Part shown: piece by piece, positions 1 to 7,497 of the stretch
Layout: each line of letters opens with the position of its first letter
Numbering within the stretch: the first letter of the stretch is position 1
Origin: CALMEC01 sp963777565
GTDB taxonomy: Bacteria > Actinomycetota > Thermoleophilia > Miltoncostaeales > Miltoncostaeaceae
Reading direction: 5' to 3'
Assembly: GCA_963777565.1 (NCBI GenBank)
Contig: CAVZQZ010000005.1
Span: forward strand, 1 to 64,000
Length of the DNA stretch: 64,000 nucleotides
The notes under the pieces: model-generated
What the model was told of the DNA's origin: nothing
Seen by the model: only the letters and a program-made list of their open reading frames with translations
The model's database searches: none
Position numbers and translations under genes: made by a program

Positions 1-578
1 GTACGAGCGCGGGGGCGGCGATTGCCGTAGACCTGGCGGTGCGTCGTCCCGACCTGGTGCGGGCGGCTATCGCGCATGAGTTCCCATGGCGGTTTGCCCG
101 TCACTTCCTAGCGCTTCGCAGGTCGTCGGCGCTGGCCAAGATCGGATCGCTGGCTTTGCGCGGCCGCCAGAGCGACGCTGCCGAGGCGTTGCTGCGCTCC
201 GCCTACACGTACCGTGACGGTGGAACCGCCTGGGACGCCTTTCCCGATGCGTGGCGGCGGGCCGGCAGGGAAAACGCCGGGGCAGCCTTGGCGGACTTCC
301 GCAACTCCATCGGCGTCTATCCATCGCGACCGATCTCGCGACCGTCGAGGTCCCCGTCGTGTGCAGCTACGGCGCACGGAGCCCCGACAGCATGTTCCGG
401 CTCGTCGGATCGCTCGCCGCTGCCATCCCCACTGCGAGAACGCATCGGATCGAAGGGGCCGGCCGCGCAGCCCCCTCGATGCAACAACTCCGACTTCGTG
501 CAGCTCATCGCGGACACCATTACCTCTTACGAGGCCGAACCCGACCACTCGCCATTACGAGCGGGGGCAGAGTCATGA
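1..578 (+). pseudogene. alpha/beta hydrolase remnant, frameshifted, cut by left edge
   Basis: Reading from base 3 gives a nucleophile-elbow-like TSAG followed by a helix (AAIAVDLAVRRPDLV), then a cap-like helical stretch to about base 325. The next hydrolase-like strand (VEVPVVCSYGA) lies in a second frame (about 330-465), LDATT in a third, and the last helix (DFVQLIADTI) is back in the first frame near 490-530. Three single-base losses would restore one continuous hydrolase. The 5' part, with the oxyanion region, lies left of the window. Either a decayed gene or several read errors. The family is inferred from the elbow and topology only. Confidence 0.55.
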
Positions 579-610
579 CGGGGTACCAATAGCTGCGGCG
601 GAGGTCGGAA

Positions 611-1094
611 ATGAAGTACCAGATGCGCGAGAAGATGTTCGCGATCGGCGACGACTACTGGATCGAGACCGACGGCGGTCAGCCTGCGTTCACGGTGGAC
701 GGCAAGGCGTCCGCATCGGCAAGACGCTCATTCTGGAGGCGCCCGAGGGTGACGAGGTGTTCACGGTCCGGAGAAGTTGCTGAGCATTCGCGGCACGATG
801 GAGATCGAGCGCAACGGCAAGACAGTCGCGACGGTCAAGAAGGCGCTGGTCACCCCGCTCCGCGACCGCTTTTCGATCGAGGTCGAGGGCGGCGAGGATA
901 TGGAGGCGAAGGGCAACATCGTCGACCACGAGTACAAGATCGAGCGTGGCCGCGACGAGGTCGCCGAGGTATCTAAGCGTTGGTTCCGCATGCGCGATAC
1001 CTACGGTATCGAGATCGCCGAGGGCCAGAACGATGCGTTGATCCTCGCGGTCACGGTCTGCATCGACCAGATGTCACACAGCGTGGCCGGGTAA
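611..1094 (+). pseudogene. LURP-one-related (LOR/scramblase-fold) protein, two frameshifts
   Basis: A good ribosome site (GGAGGT, 600-606) precedes ATG 611 and MKYQMREKMFAIGDDYWIE, typical of the LURP-one/Tubby-like family. The frame then slips near 705 (KA to RIGKTLILEAPEGDEVF) and again near 773 (to LLSIRGTMEIERNGK), after which it runs cleanly to TAA at 1094. Adding one base at each slip rebuilds a full protein of about 160 residues, the usual family length. Family members are small beta-barrel proteins of poorly defined role. As written the gene cannot make a complete product. Confidence 0.7.
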
Positions 1095-1123
1095 GGACAC
1101 CGCTTGCGGAGAGGCTCATTGAC

Positions 1124-1141
1124 TCGGGGGTAGGCCCCCGA
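1124..1141 (+). terminator. Hairpin after the LOR gene
   Basis: TCGGGGG-TAGG-CCCCCGA forms a perfect 7-bp stem with a 4-base loop, 30 bases after the stop. No T-run follows, so its strength as an intrinsic terminator is uncertain. Confidence 0.45.
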
Positions 1142-1335
1142 ACGCCCGCCGTCGTCGGCTGAGCACCGACAACGCCGAGTCGCGAGCCCGACCCAGGCTC
1201 GTGCGTAGATCGCCACACCCGCCGTCAGGTCCGCTCCCGATTCCAGAGGGGACTCGGTCCGCGACGCTTCGTACGACACCCCGCTATGCGGCCATTGCGA
1301 GATGTCACATACCGAATCGTCCGAAGGGAGCACTC

Positions 1336-1731
1336 ATGACCCGAAAGCACGTCGAGCAAGACATGCAGGAGACCCTCGGGCTGGTGCCGAGCTTCTTCGC
1401 GGCCGTGCCTGACTACCTGATCGAGAGCGAGTGGGCGAGCTTCAAGGCCCTCCAGCTCTCGGAGACCGCCATCCCCAACAAGTACAAGGAGCTGATTGGC
1501 CTCGGCATCGCGGGGGCGACCCGCTGCCGCTATTGCGCCTACTACCACGCCGAGGCGGCGCGGCTCTTCGGGGCCACCGAGGAGGAGATCACGGAGGCGG
1601 CGCTCTTCGCCAAGGCCTCGATGGGCTGGAGCACGTTCCTCAACACCATGCAGATGGACTATGAGATCTTCACGCGCGAGCTCGACGCGATCGTGAACCA
1701 CGTCAAGGCGCACGCCGGCGCGCCCGTCTAG
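1336..1731 (+). CDS. Carboxymuconolactone decarboxylase / AhpD-like protein
   Basis: 131 residues, usual length for the AhpD/CMD fold. The diagnostic CxxC with following histidine is present (CRYCAYYH, about residues 58-65), as in AhpD-like alkylhydroperoxidases where the cysteine pair reduces peroxides or disulfides. The ATG at 1336 was chosen because GGGAG lies just upstream and the protein then starts with the family-like helix MTRKHVEQDMQETLG. It converges with a small minus-strand gene, overlapping by 4 bases. The exact substrate cannot be told from sequence. Unlike its upstream neighbours the frame is intact. Confidence 0.85.
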   Translation: MTRKHVEQDMQETLGLVPSFFAAVPDYLIESEWASFKALQLSETAIPNKYKELIGLGIAGATRCRYCAYYHAEAARLFGATEEEITEAALFAKASMGWSTFLNTMQMDYEIFTRELDAIVNHVKAHAGAPV

Positions 1732-1961
1732 GTAGCGAGACCCGGGCTGGGCGGGGGCATCTGACCGCCGCCCGGCCCGCCGGCCGTCGCGCGGTCCCAG
1801 TCGCCGATCACCGCCTCGATGATCCGGATCGCCTCCTGCGGCGCGCTGGGATCGGCCCGCAACACGTCGAGTGCCAGCCGCGCCGCAGCCACGAGCGCCC
1901 CGATCTCCTGGCTCGTGGCGGTCAATGTGTAGACGTTCTGCTGACCTTTGGTCACCTTCAT
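1728..1961 (-). CDS. Small hypothetical protein
   Basis: 77 residues, with an N-terminal strand (MKVTKGQQNVYTLTA) followed by a helix rich in Ala/Ile and a proline/glycine-rich tail. The stop overlaps the end of the convergent AhpD-like gene. Codon third positions are GC-rich and the amino acid mix is protein-like, which is why it is kept. No family recognised. Confidence 0.5.
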   Translation of the reverse strand: MKVTKGQQNVYTLTATSQEIGALVAAARLALDVLRADPSAPQEAIRIIEAVIGDWDRATAGGPGGGQMPPPSPGLAT

Positions 1962-2383
1962 TGTCGGGACACCGTATCGCGCGGCCGGCGCAGTCGTCCG
2001 GGTGGCGCACCGGGCATCGTTGCGCCGGGCCCGTCGCCACCGTCAGCGCCGATGATGCTACGAAGTGCTCGGCGGGGTCGTGCCCGACCCGCCAGGGCGC
2101 TTCTCCCACTCAGCGTTCTGCTTCGCCACCGCGTCCATGCTCGCCTCGTCGAGCGCCGGGGCCGCCTTAGGCGGGGTTCCATAGCTCCTCGGGAGAAGGG
2201 GCAAGCTCGGCTTCAGTGTTGCCGCTTCCCAAAGAAGGAATGGTCCCCTCCCGCATCGTGTCCTCTCCCGAGGCCGGGAGCATGCATCGGGGTGTCCGAG
2301 ATCGGGTACGAGGAAGAGCAAATGGTGGGGGTGTGCTCACCTCCTTGCTGCCCCGATGCCCGCGGGGCACATCGGCGAGCGGC
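1962..2383. other. Intergenic stretch with one repeat copy
   Basis: About 420 bases without a convincing gene. It contains the first copy of the dispersed repeat R1 (2238-2325). A short minus-strand frame at 2058-2135 reads MDAVAKQNAEWEKR, which looks protein-like but is too short and has no clear ribosome site, so it is noted only as a possible remnant. Confidence 0.4.
2238..2325. repeat. Dispersed repeat R1, copy A
   Basis: Shares with copies B (4222-4295) and C (9283-9356) a core built on CTCCCGAGGCCGGGAGCATG followed by ATCGGGGTGTCCGA and TCGGG. CTCCCG-AGGC-CGGGAG forms a perfect 6-bp hairpin in this copy. All three copies lie between genes in the decayed 1-9.4 kb region. Confidence 0.75.
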
Positions 2384-3589
2384 TCAGCCGCCGACGATGA
2401 GGCCCGTCCAGCGCCGCGCCCTCGCGCGCGCCTTCGCCTCCGTGCCGCCGTTCTGGCCGGGATGCTTCGCGTATTCGCCGACGATCTCGTCGACGAGGGC
2501 GTCGACGAAGTCCTTGGGTGTCATCGCGGGCGTGGCGTCTGCGAGTGCCCGCCGGACGACGGGGCGGACGTACGCCGGGCGGTTGTTGTCCAGTTCGCCG
2601 ACGAGCTTGTTCGCGACGGGGGAGTCGAGCGCCGCGGGCCACGCCGTCCCGGCGGTGACCGCCTGCTTCTTCAGTTCGGCCATCGCCCCCTTGACGCGCC
2701 CGAGATCCTCGAGCGCCTTCTGGACCTCGGCGGCGATGATCTCTGTGTCCAGGCCGGCGTAGAAGAACTTCTCCGCCCAGTAGGCGCCACGCAGCTCGCC
2801 CGGCGTCGCGCCGCTGATCCCGTCGACCTTGTTGCCCGCGATCGTGAGGTGCCCCTCGAGCCTGATCCCGTAGCGCGCGAACTGGCCCGGAACTCGCGTG
2901 ATCAGGTCCTGGAGCTCGCCGAACTGCAGCGTCCACTGCTTGAAGCCAAACGTGACGACGGCGGAGTCCCAGGTGTTCACGGCCTGGATCTGTCCGCCCG
3001 CCTCCACGTCGGCGATGCCCTGCAGCATGTCGATGTCGGCGTCGGTCAACGGCACGTCGGCGCCGTCCACCTTCAGTGAGCCTGCGTCCCGGAGCTCTCG
3101 TAGCTTGGCGCTGAGGTTGCCGCCGCCGAAGTTTTCGAACCCCTTGCCCTTGGCGAAGCTGCCGGGGCTGTCCCAGCCGATCTCGGTGAACACGCTCCAA
3201 CGGCCGCCGATCTTCAGCGTCGAGCCGGCGCCGGGCCCGACGCGGACTGCGCCGAGTAGATGCTCCTTCGAAGCGAAGGCCTCCTCCAGCAGGTCGCCGG
3301 ACTGCTCCTCGCCCGCCTTGTCGACGTAGCGGTAGTTGATCGCCTCGACCTCCGGCGGGGTGCCCGTCTTCACGATTGTGACGTCGCCGACCGACTTCCG
3401 CTCGCCCTCGCGGAAGAGCTGCCCGTTGCGGATCTGGTAGGAGCTGTCGTCGAAGTAGAGGGTGCCCGCCGTGACGGCCTGCTGCCCAATCTCCAGCTGC
3501 CGGACCGTCTTCGTGCCGGCCTTCCGCTTGAGGTCGATCTTTGCCTTGCCCGCCTCGAGGTTACGGAGGGAGCCGGCCTGCTTCGTCAC
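2384..3589 (-). CDS. Conserved hypothetical protein, possible lysozyme-like domain
   Basis: 401 residues from a GTG start. The N-terminal third is strand-rich and charged. The middle (around residues 200-230: IADVEAGGQIQAVNTWDSAV, then VTFGFKQWTLQFGEL) resembles the active-site region of lysozyme/transglycosylase-fold domains seen in phage-tail and peptidoglycan-binding proteins, with the Glu of VEAGG as a candidate acid. The rest is helical (LITRVPGQFARYGIRLEG; LRGAYWAEKFFYAGLD). The C-terminal tail is basic. No signal peptide or membrane segment. An intact 1.2-kb frame stands out in a region of broken genes. The enzymatic suggestion is an inference from one motif. Confidence 0.6.
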   Translation of the reverse strand: MTKQAGSLRNLEAGKAKIDLKRKAGTKTVRQLEIGQQAVTAGTLYFDDSSYQIRNGQLFREGERKSVGDVTIVKTGTPPEVEAINYRYVDKAGEEQSGDLLEEAFASKEHLLGAVRVGPGAGSTLKIGGRWSVFTEIGWDSPGSFAKGKGFENFGGGNLSAKLRELRDAGSLKVDGADVPLTDADIDMLQGIADVEAGGQIQAVNTWDSAVVTFGFKQWTLQFGELQDLITRVPGQFARYGIRLEGHLTIAGNKVDGISGATPGELRGAYWAEKFFYAGLDTEIIAAEVQKALEDLGRVKGAMAELKKQAVTAGTAWPAALDSPVANKLVGELDNNRPAYVRPVVRRALADATPAMTPKDFVDALVDEIVGEYAKHPGQNGGTEAKARARARRWTGLIVGG

Positions 3590-3751
3590 TCAGAAACAGT
3601 GCCAACAACCATCCGAGCGGACTTCACCTTCTCCGACCACCACCAGTGCCTGGGGGTCAGCCGCGTTCGGGGTCGGGTACCGGTCGACGCAGGAGGCACC
3701 CCCGGGTAGGATCAGATTTCCATCGTCGTTTCTGCGAGGGACATCCACCGC

Positions 3752-4066
3752 ATGGCCTACGTGATTGCCGAACCCTGCATCGGCACGAAAGACGCTTCCT
3801 GTGTCGACGCCTGTCCCGTGGACTGCATCCACCCGATGCCCGGCGAGGAGCACCACGACGAGGCGACGATCCTCTACATCGACCCGGCCGAGTGCATCGA
3901 CTGCGACGCCTGCGTCGAGGTCTGCCCGGTGGACGCGACCCTGGCCGAGGACGACGTCCCCGCCCAGTGGGAAGTCTTCAAGGAGATCAACCGCGTGTAC
4001 TTCGAGCAGGGACACGAGGCCGGGGAGCGGATGGTCGCGGAGTTCATCGCCAAGAAGGGCGCGTAG
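3752..4066 (+). CDS. fdxA: 7-Fe ferredoxin (3Fe-4S/4Fe-4S)
   Basis: 104 residues, the length of actinobacterial FdxA ferredoxins. The first cluster motif (CIGTKDASCVDACPVDC) has the spaced cysteines typical of a 3Fe-4S site. The second, CIDCDACVEVCPVD, is a standard 4Fe-4S motif. The C-terminal helix is acidic then basic (EAGERMVAEFIAKKG). It is a soluble electron carrier. Nothing nearby names the partner. A likely single-gene unit: about 160 bases lie upstream and repeat-containing sequence follows. Confidence 0.92.
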   Translation: MAYVIAEPCIGTKDASCVDACPVDCIHPMPGEEHHDEATILYIDPAECIDCDACVEVCPVDATLAEDDVPAQWEVFKEINRVYFEQGHEAGERMVAEFIAKKGA

Positions 4067-4221
4067 CCGCGACGATCGCCTGCCTCAGGGCAGGGGGCGC
4101 GAGGAAACGCGCCTAGGGCAACTGCGCCTCGGCAGCCTCCATGAGTTTCACGGCTGCCTTGTCGGGGTCAGCCCTTGTCCCTCCACGGTGGCGCCACTCG
4201 GCAGATTCATCCGGCCCGAGC

Positions 4222-4295
4222 AATGGTCCCCCTCCCGCACCGTCTCCTCTCCCGTGGCCAGGAGCATGGATCCGGGTGCCCAATGTCGGGCACGG
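4222..4295. repeat. Dispersed repeat R1, copy B
   Basis: The most diverged copy: CTCCCGTGGCCAGGAGCATG, then GATCCGGGTGCCC and ATGTCGGGCACG. The flank AATGGTCCCC before the core is shared with copy A. The central hairpin is weakened by two changes. Confidence 0.7.
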
Positions 4296-4319
4296 GGGCA
4301 CCACCGGGGGCACCACCGC
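4295..4319. repeat. 25-bp repeat R4, first copy
   Basis: Two tandem GGGGCACCACC units. Identical over 25 bases to 4479-4503. Confidence 0.8.
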
Positions 4320-4478
4320 GGCGACATTCGGCGCATCCCGCGCGTTTCTTGCCCGATCCCGAAACCCACCGTTTGCACGGGAATCCGGTAACCATACGGA
4401 TCCCGCGCGACCCCTGCGGTTCCGTGCCGGGATCGCCTCCCTCATGATTAGCGGGGATTTTCGGCGGGCACGGCCGCC

Positions 4479-4503
4479 GGGGCACCACCGGGGGCACCAC
4501 CGC
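4479..4503. repeat. 25-bp repeat R4, second copy
   Basis: Identical to 4295-4319, 184 bases downstream. Both are followed by a short GACA-containing stretch. Each copy is itself a tandem duplication of GGGGCACCACC. Confidence 0.8.
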
Positions 4504-4756
4504 AACGACACGCCGGCAGCCCGCCACCTTGATCGCACACGACGGCGGCATCATCTCCCCGACATTGCGAAGGGCCCCGCGGGGACGCCTCCCCACGGGG
4601 CCCCCCTGGTAAGTGCGCTGTCATGGGCCGCGCCCGCCCACTGCGTGCGATCGCGAGCGTCCACCCTACTCATGGAGGGCATCGCCCAATGAGACGGAGG
4701 CCCTCAAATCGAGAGCACCCGACCGCACCCCGCGAGCCTCACCCGTCTGGCCCACG

Positions 4757-4810
4757 AGCGAATCGGGAGCGCCCCGGATACCGGCCTGCGGCGATCTACG
4801 CACGATCCGG
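4757..4810. repeat. Dispersed repeat R2, copy a
   Basis: About 50 of 54 positions match 6828-6880 (one gap). The shared core includes ATCGGGAGCGCCCCGGAT and GCGATCTACGCACGATCCGG. CCGGAT and ATCCGG near the ends are reverse complements, so the element can fold. Confidence 0.75.
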
Positions 4811-4861
4811 GGGCGGGCTTGGTGGGGTCGCCGTAGCAGAAGAGGTGCGTTGGCACAAAAC

Positions 4862-5131
4862 TGTGGATCCCGCTGCTGGTTACAGTCGCCCCGTAGGAGA
4901 AGTCGAACCGCGGCCAGGCCTCGCCGGTGTAGATCGCCGCGTTGGACGAGCACCAGAACTGCGGGCGTCCCGCCGGCTGGAGGAAGACGGCGTCCGTCCA
5001 CTTGAATTCGCACGACGCCGGCTTCGGCGGGAGCGTCCATCAGGTGCACGTCCCGCATCAGTGGCGTCACCTGCACCAACCGCGACAAGCACGGATTCTT
5101 CCTCAGCCGCCAGCGGGTCACGTTCTTCTAG
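4862..5131 (+). pseudogene. DUF6636-like secreted domain with an internal inversion
   Basis: On the plus strand 5042-5131 encodes the typical end of DUF6636-like proteins (RCTSRISGVTCTNRDKHG, then FFLSR) and stops with TAG. The part that should precede it (LPPKPASCEFKWTDAVFL, then FWCSSNAAIYTGE and FSYGATVTSSGI) is found on the minus strand from about 5037 down to 4866. Flipping 4862-5040 would restore continuous order and orientation. The ends of the flipped piece carry a short imperfect inverted repeat (CTGTGGA / TCCATCAG). The signal-peptide part upstream is not recognisable. The family assignment rests on the cysteine and aromatic pattern as I know it. Confidence 0.6.
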
Positions 5132-5141
5132 GGAGCAGCCC

Positions 5142-5170
5142 GCAGCACTAGGGAGTGCGTTAGTACATAA
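5142..5170. repeat. Repeat R3, copy a
   Basis: GCAGCACTAGGGAGTGCGTT followed by AGTACATAA. It lies between the stop of the plus-strand DUF6636 remnant and the stop of the minus-strand gene at 5192. Confidence 0.6.
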
Positions 5171-5191
5171 GATCCCCGGCCTGCGGGCCCG

Positions 5192-5446
5192 TCACGAATC
5201 CGGCGGGCGTGGGATGCGAAGAATTTCCCCGGGCGGGATGCCGGCCACGAGGCCGAAAGCCTGCATGATGACCACAGCGATGGAGTACGCCACGTCTGTT
5301 CCTCCCGTCTCAGGAGGTGGGGTGTCGCCCCCTCTGCCTGCCATGGCCGCCATGACCCAGTCGGTGTGCGACACATCCCGAGCCGAGTCGTCGGCGTTCA
5401 TGAACCTGAAGGTATCCCGCGCCGATAGCCTCGTCGAGGGTCGCTC
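5192..5446 (-). CDS. Small hypothetical protein
   Basis: About 84 residues from GTG 5446 (a TTG at 5470 would add eight). It contains TRLSARDTFRFMNADDSAR, DVSHTDWVMAAMAG and a hydrophobic stretch VAYSIAVVIMQAFGLVAGIP that could be one membrane helix near the C-terminus. No family recognised. It is followed by repeat R3a and preceded by R3b. No convincing ribosome site, so the start is uncertain. Confidence 0.45.
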   Translation of the reverse strand, partial: ERPSTRLSARDTFRFMNADDSARDVSHTDWVMAAMAGRGGDTPPPETGGTDVAYSIAVVIMQAFGLVAGIPPGEILRIPRPPDS

Positions 5447-5520
5447 CACCAAGCAAGACGCGCCGCTCAAAGGGCGCTCTCTGCGGGCTCAACGCCTGGG
5501 GAGCCATAGCGCGGCGAGCC

Positions 5521-5550
5521 GTCGCACTACGGGGTGCGTTAGCGCAGTAT
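5521..5550. repeat. Repeat R3, copy b
   Basis: GTCGCACTACGGGGTGCGTT followed by AGCGCAGTAT. TGCG-TTAG-CGCA can pair. It separates the small genes ending at 5611 and starting at 5446. Confidence 0.65.
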
Positions 5551-5610
5551 CGAAGGAGTCCGCGCCCGCGGCTGTGACCGGGGGGTGTGCGTCCTGCGCC
5601 GGTCCAGCCG

Positions 5611-5832
5611 TCACCGCAGCATGAGGTACAGGAGCCCCGAAATGACCAACGGCAGAACAACGTTCAACCAGAGGACGTGATTCGCAAGGTTGGGGTCTTC
5701 TTCCACGTCGCCGTGCATCCCGCGCCCCGCCATGAGTTGGGCGAGCACCGGTGTCTCCGCGCCCGGTTCCCCGACCTCGCCGGAATCAGATGGGACGCTT
5801 GGCTTACGCGACGGCTCTGGGGGGTTCGTCAT
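5611..5832 (-). CDS. Small tail-anchored membrane protein
   Basis: 73 residues. ATG 5832 follows a good ribosome site (GGAGAAGG). The N-terminal 50 residues are polar and proline/glutamate-rich. The end is a single hydrophobic segment (WLNVVLPLVISGLLYLMLR) with almost nothing after it, as in tail-anchored proteins. No family recognised. It sits between repeats R3b and R3c and reads the same way as the SnoaL-like gene upstream. Confidence 0.65.
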   Translation of the reverse strand: MTNPPEPSRKPSVPSDSGEVGEPGAETPVLAQLMAGRGMHGDVEEDPNLANHVLWLNVVLPLVISGLLYLMLR

Positions 5833-5994
5833 CGGCGGCCTTCTCCTTCCGGGTACGGAACGACCCAGTCGATCAGACCTACGATTTCTTGACGGATCAT
5901 CGTCGCGGGGTCCTAAGGGAGTCAACCAAGCCCCGCACAGGTCCACGATGCGGTACTGCTCGCAATCCGGAGGCACAGCGAAACGGACGTCGCC

Positions 5995-6024
5995 GTAGCA
6001 CCTAGGAGGCGCGTTAGCGCAGTA
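5995..6024. repeat. Repeat R3, copy c
   Basis: GTAGCACCTAGGAGGCGCGT followed by TAGCGCAGTA. It shares GCGTTAGCGCAGTA exactly with copy b and lies 30 bases after the stop of the SnoaL-like gene. Confidence 0.65.
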
Positions 6025-6053
6025 GCGGTCCTGCGCCGTCTCTCAGCCTCCGG

Positions 6054-6467
6054 TTACGAGGGAAGAAACCCGAGCTGACGCAGCCAAATCGCCGTGTCCC
6101 AGTACTCGGTCCAGCGAACGACCTTTCCCGCGTCGTCGAGCGTGATGAGGGTCGCGCCGCGGACGGTGAAGGTGCGCCCGCTCGCCGGCATGTTCGGGAG
6201 GTCTCCCGAATGAGTGCCTGACATCTCCCACTCCCCGACCGCCGATTCGCCTGCGCCGAAGCTGGACCGAAGCGCCACCACGAAATCCGGGACTGCATCG
6301 AAAAACGCTTGGCCGAAGGCGCGCACCTCTTGCGGCCCACGATTGATCACTCCCATCGCGACGTCCTCGTGAACGCAGTCCTCAGCGCACAGCGCCGCCC
6401 AGGCGGCCGCGTCCCGGGCCGAGAGGGACGCGGCCCACTGTTCGAGTACGCCCACGCCCTGATTCAT
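6054..6467 (-). CDS. SnoaL-like / NTF2-fold protein
   Basis: 137 residues with the NTF2-like plan: an N-terminal helix pair (SLSARDAAAWAALCAEDCVH), a central region (GPQEVRAFGQAFFDAVPDF) and curved strands ending GKVVRWTEYWDTAIWLRQLG. Such proteins are polyketide cyclases, isomerases or simple binders, and the substrate cannot be deduced. ATG 6467 follows a purine-rich AAAGGGGAACC. The gene lies 18 bases after the ABM-like gene, so the two probably share a transcript. Confidence 0.75.
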   Translation of the reverse strand: MNQGVGVLEQWAASLSARDAAAWAALCAEDCVHEDVAMGVINRGPQEVRAFGQAFFDAVPDFVVALRSSFGAGESAVGEWEMSGTHSGDLPNMPASGRTFTVRGATLITLDDAGKVVRWTEYWDTAIWLRQLGFLPS

Positions 6468-6485
6468 TGGTTCCCCTTTCCATCT

Positions 6486-6773
6486 CTAGGGATTGATGAT
6501 GCGGTGGACCGGGAACTCGTCAACCTCGAGCGGATTCGGTAAGCCGCGACCGCCGAGGGCCTGGAGAGCGGGTTGAAGCCTGCCTGCCACGAAGCGGTCG
6601 AAGGCTTCATACGAGACCCAGACTTCCTGCACACCCCAGCCCCCGTAGATCGGGCCGCCGACATGGAAAATCAAACCCTCAGGGGGATTACCGGCGAACC
6701 CCATGTAGGCGTGGACCATCTCGTACTGGTCTTGGTTGCCGCCGCTGAACCTCAGTCGAATACCGACTGCCAA
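6486..6773 (-). CDS. Antibiotic-biosynthesis-monooxygenase-like small protein
   Basis: 95 residues from TTG 6773, chosen because GAGGAG lies just upstream and the protein then begins with the strand AVGIRLRFSGG. An ATG at 6788 would add five residues. The pattern (strand, YEMVHAYMGF, GLIFHVGGPIYGGWGVQEVW, FDRFVAGRLQPAL, PVHRII) matches dimeric alpha-beta proteins of the ABM/ferredoxin-like type. No catalytic residues can be named. First gene of a likely two-gene unit with the SnoaL-like gene. Confidence 0.65.
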   Translation of the reverse strand: MAVGIRLRFSGGNQDQYEMVHAYMGFAGNPPEGLIFHVGGPIYGGWGVQEVWVSYEAFDRFVAGRLQPALQALGGRGLPNPLEVDEFPVHRIINP

Positions 6774-6827
6774 ACTTGGTCTCCTCATCGCAAAGCGTTT
6801 TGGCAAGCCTGAAGCGTCTGGGCTATC

Positions 6828-6880
6828 AGCGCATCGGGAGCGCCCCGGATCTCGGCCTGGGCGATCTACGCACGATCCGG
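6828..6880. repeat. Dispersed repeat R2, copy b
   Basis: Near-identical to 4757-4810. It lies between the divergent genes starting at 6773 (minus) and 6982 (plus), so it overlaps their likely regulatory region. Confidence 0.75.
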
Positions 6881-6981
6881 AGCGATGAACTCCGGGGACC
6901 GGGCACGGGACCGCTTCATGGGCGCAGGCAATGCCACGAGCGCGCTGATGCACCGACGATGCACGGCGGTAGGGTTCGGTC

Positions 6982-7362
6982 ATGGCGACGCGAGTCCTGA
7001 TCCGCGAGTTCGCGGGTTCAGACCACACGGCGGCCGTCAAGGAAGTGCCCGCCGAGATGTTCGATCTCCCAGAGGTCGGGTCTCGGTACTGGCGCGGTGG
7101 CTTTCCGTACACGGTCCGGGGGATCGCGGAGGGCGACCCGGCCGTCGTCGACCTCGTGTTGGACCGGCCGCGGTCCCGGGAGGTCGACCAGGTTCTCCCC
7201 GAAGGCTGGGCGATCGACGTCGGGAGGGACAGCGCGACGGGCCGTTGGAATGCCGTCGTGTTTGTGAAGGGCGAGATCCTCCGCGGGTCCCCTATCTATG
7301 GCAGGGACGGGGACGATGCTGTCGAGCGCGCTCTCGCCGAACGTCGCCTACTTGGCGAGTGA
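6982..7362 (+). CDS. Hypothetical protein
   Basis: 126 residues, acidic overall, with strands and loops (RYWRGGFPYTVRGIAEGDPA; VVDLVLDRPRSREVD) and a C-terminal helix DAVERALAERRLLG. No family, signal peptide or membrane segment recognised. It has protein-like composition and an ATG start. At its 3' end, on the minus strand (about 7350-7430), there is a short zinc-ribbon-like tail (CxxC in SICARCGSSS) that may be another gene remnant. Confidence 0.55.
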   Translation: MATRVLIREFAGSDHTAAVKEVPAEMFDLPEVGSRYWRGGFPYTVRGIAEGDPAVVDLVLDRPRSREVDQVLPEGWAIDVGRDSATGRWNAVVFVKGEILRGSPIYGRDGDDAVERALAERRLLGE

Positions 7363-7497
7363 AGACGAGCCGCAGCGGGCGCAAATGCTGTAGGCCTCCT
7401 CGCCCACGGTTGTGGTTGAACAACTGGAGGCAGCAGTGCGAGCGAGGCCAATCCCAAGCGTTACGATCGCCTGAAGGAGAGCGCCTGGGTCAAGCAC

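Larger units (their letters stand above)
4067..4861. other. Long non-coding stretch rich in repeats
   Basis: Nearly 800 bases with no frame that looks like protein. It carries R1 copy B (4222-4295), two copies of a 25-base G/C-rich repeat (4295-4319 and 4479-4503) and R2 copy a (4757-4810). Frames open here show the arginine/proline/serine bias of shadow frames. Confidence 0.6.

Noticed and set aside
2058..2135. Short minus-strand frame MDAVAKQNAEWEKR...
   Set aside because: Too short and without ribosome site; kept only as a note in the intergenic entry.
4295..4503. GGGGCACCACC repeats as a CRISPR array
   Set aside because: Only two blocks, units too short, no regular spacers and no cas genes.
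5142..6024. R3 repeats as integron attC sites
   Set aside because: The core GCGTTAG-CGCAGTA does not contain matching GTTRRRY and RYYYAAC ends and no integron integrase is visible, so only a cassette-like layout is claimed.
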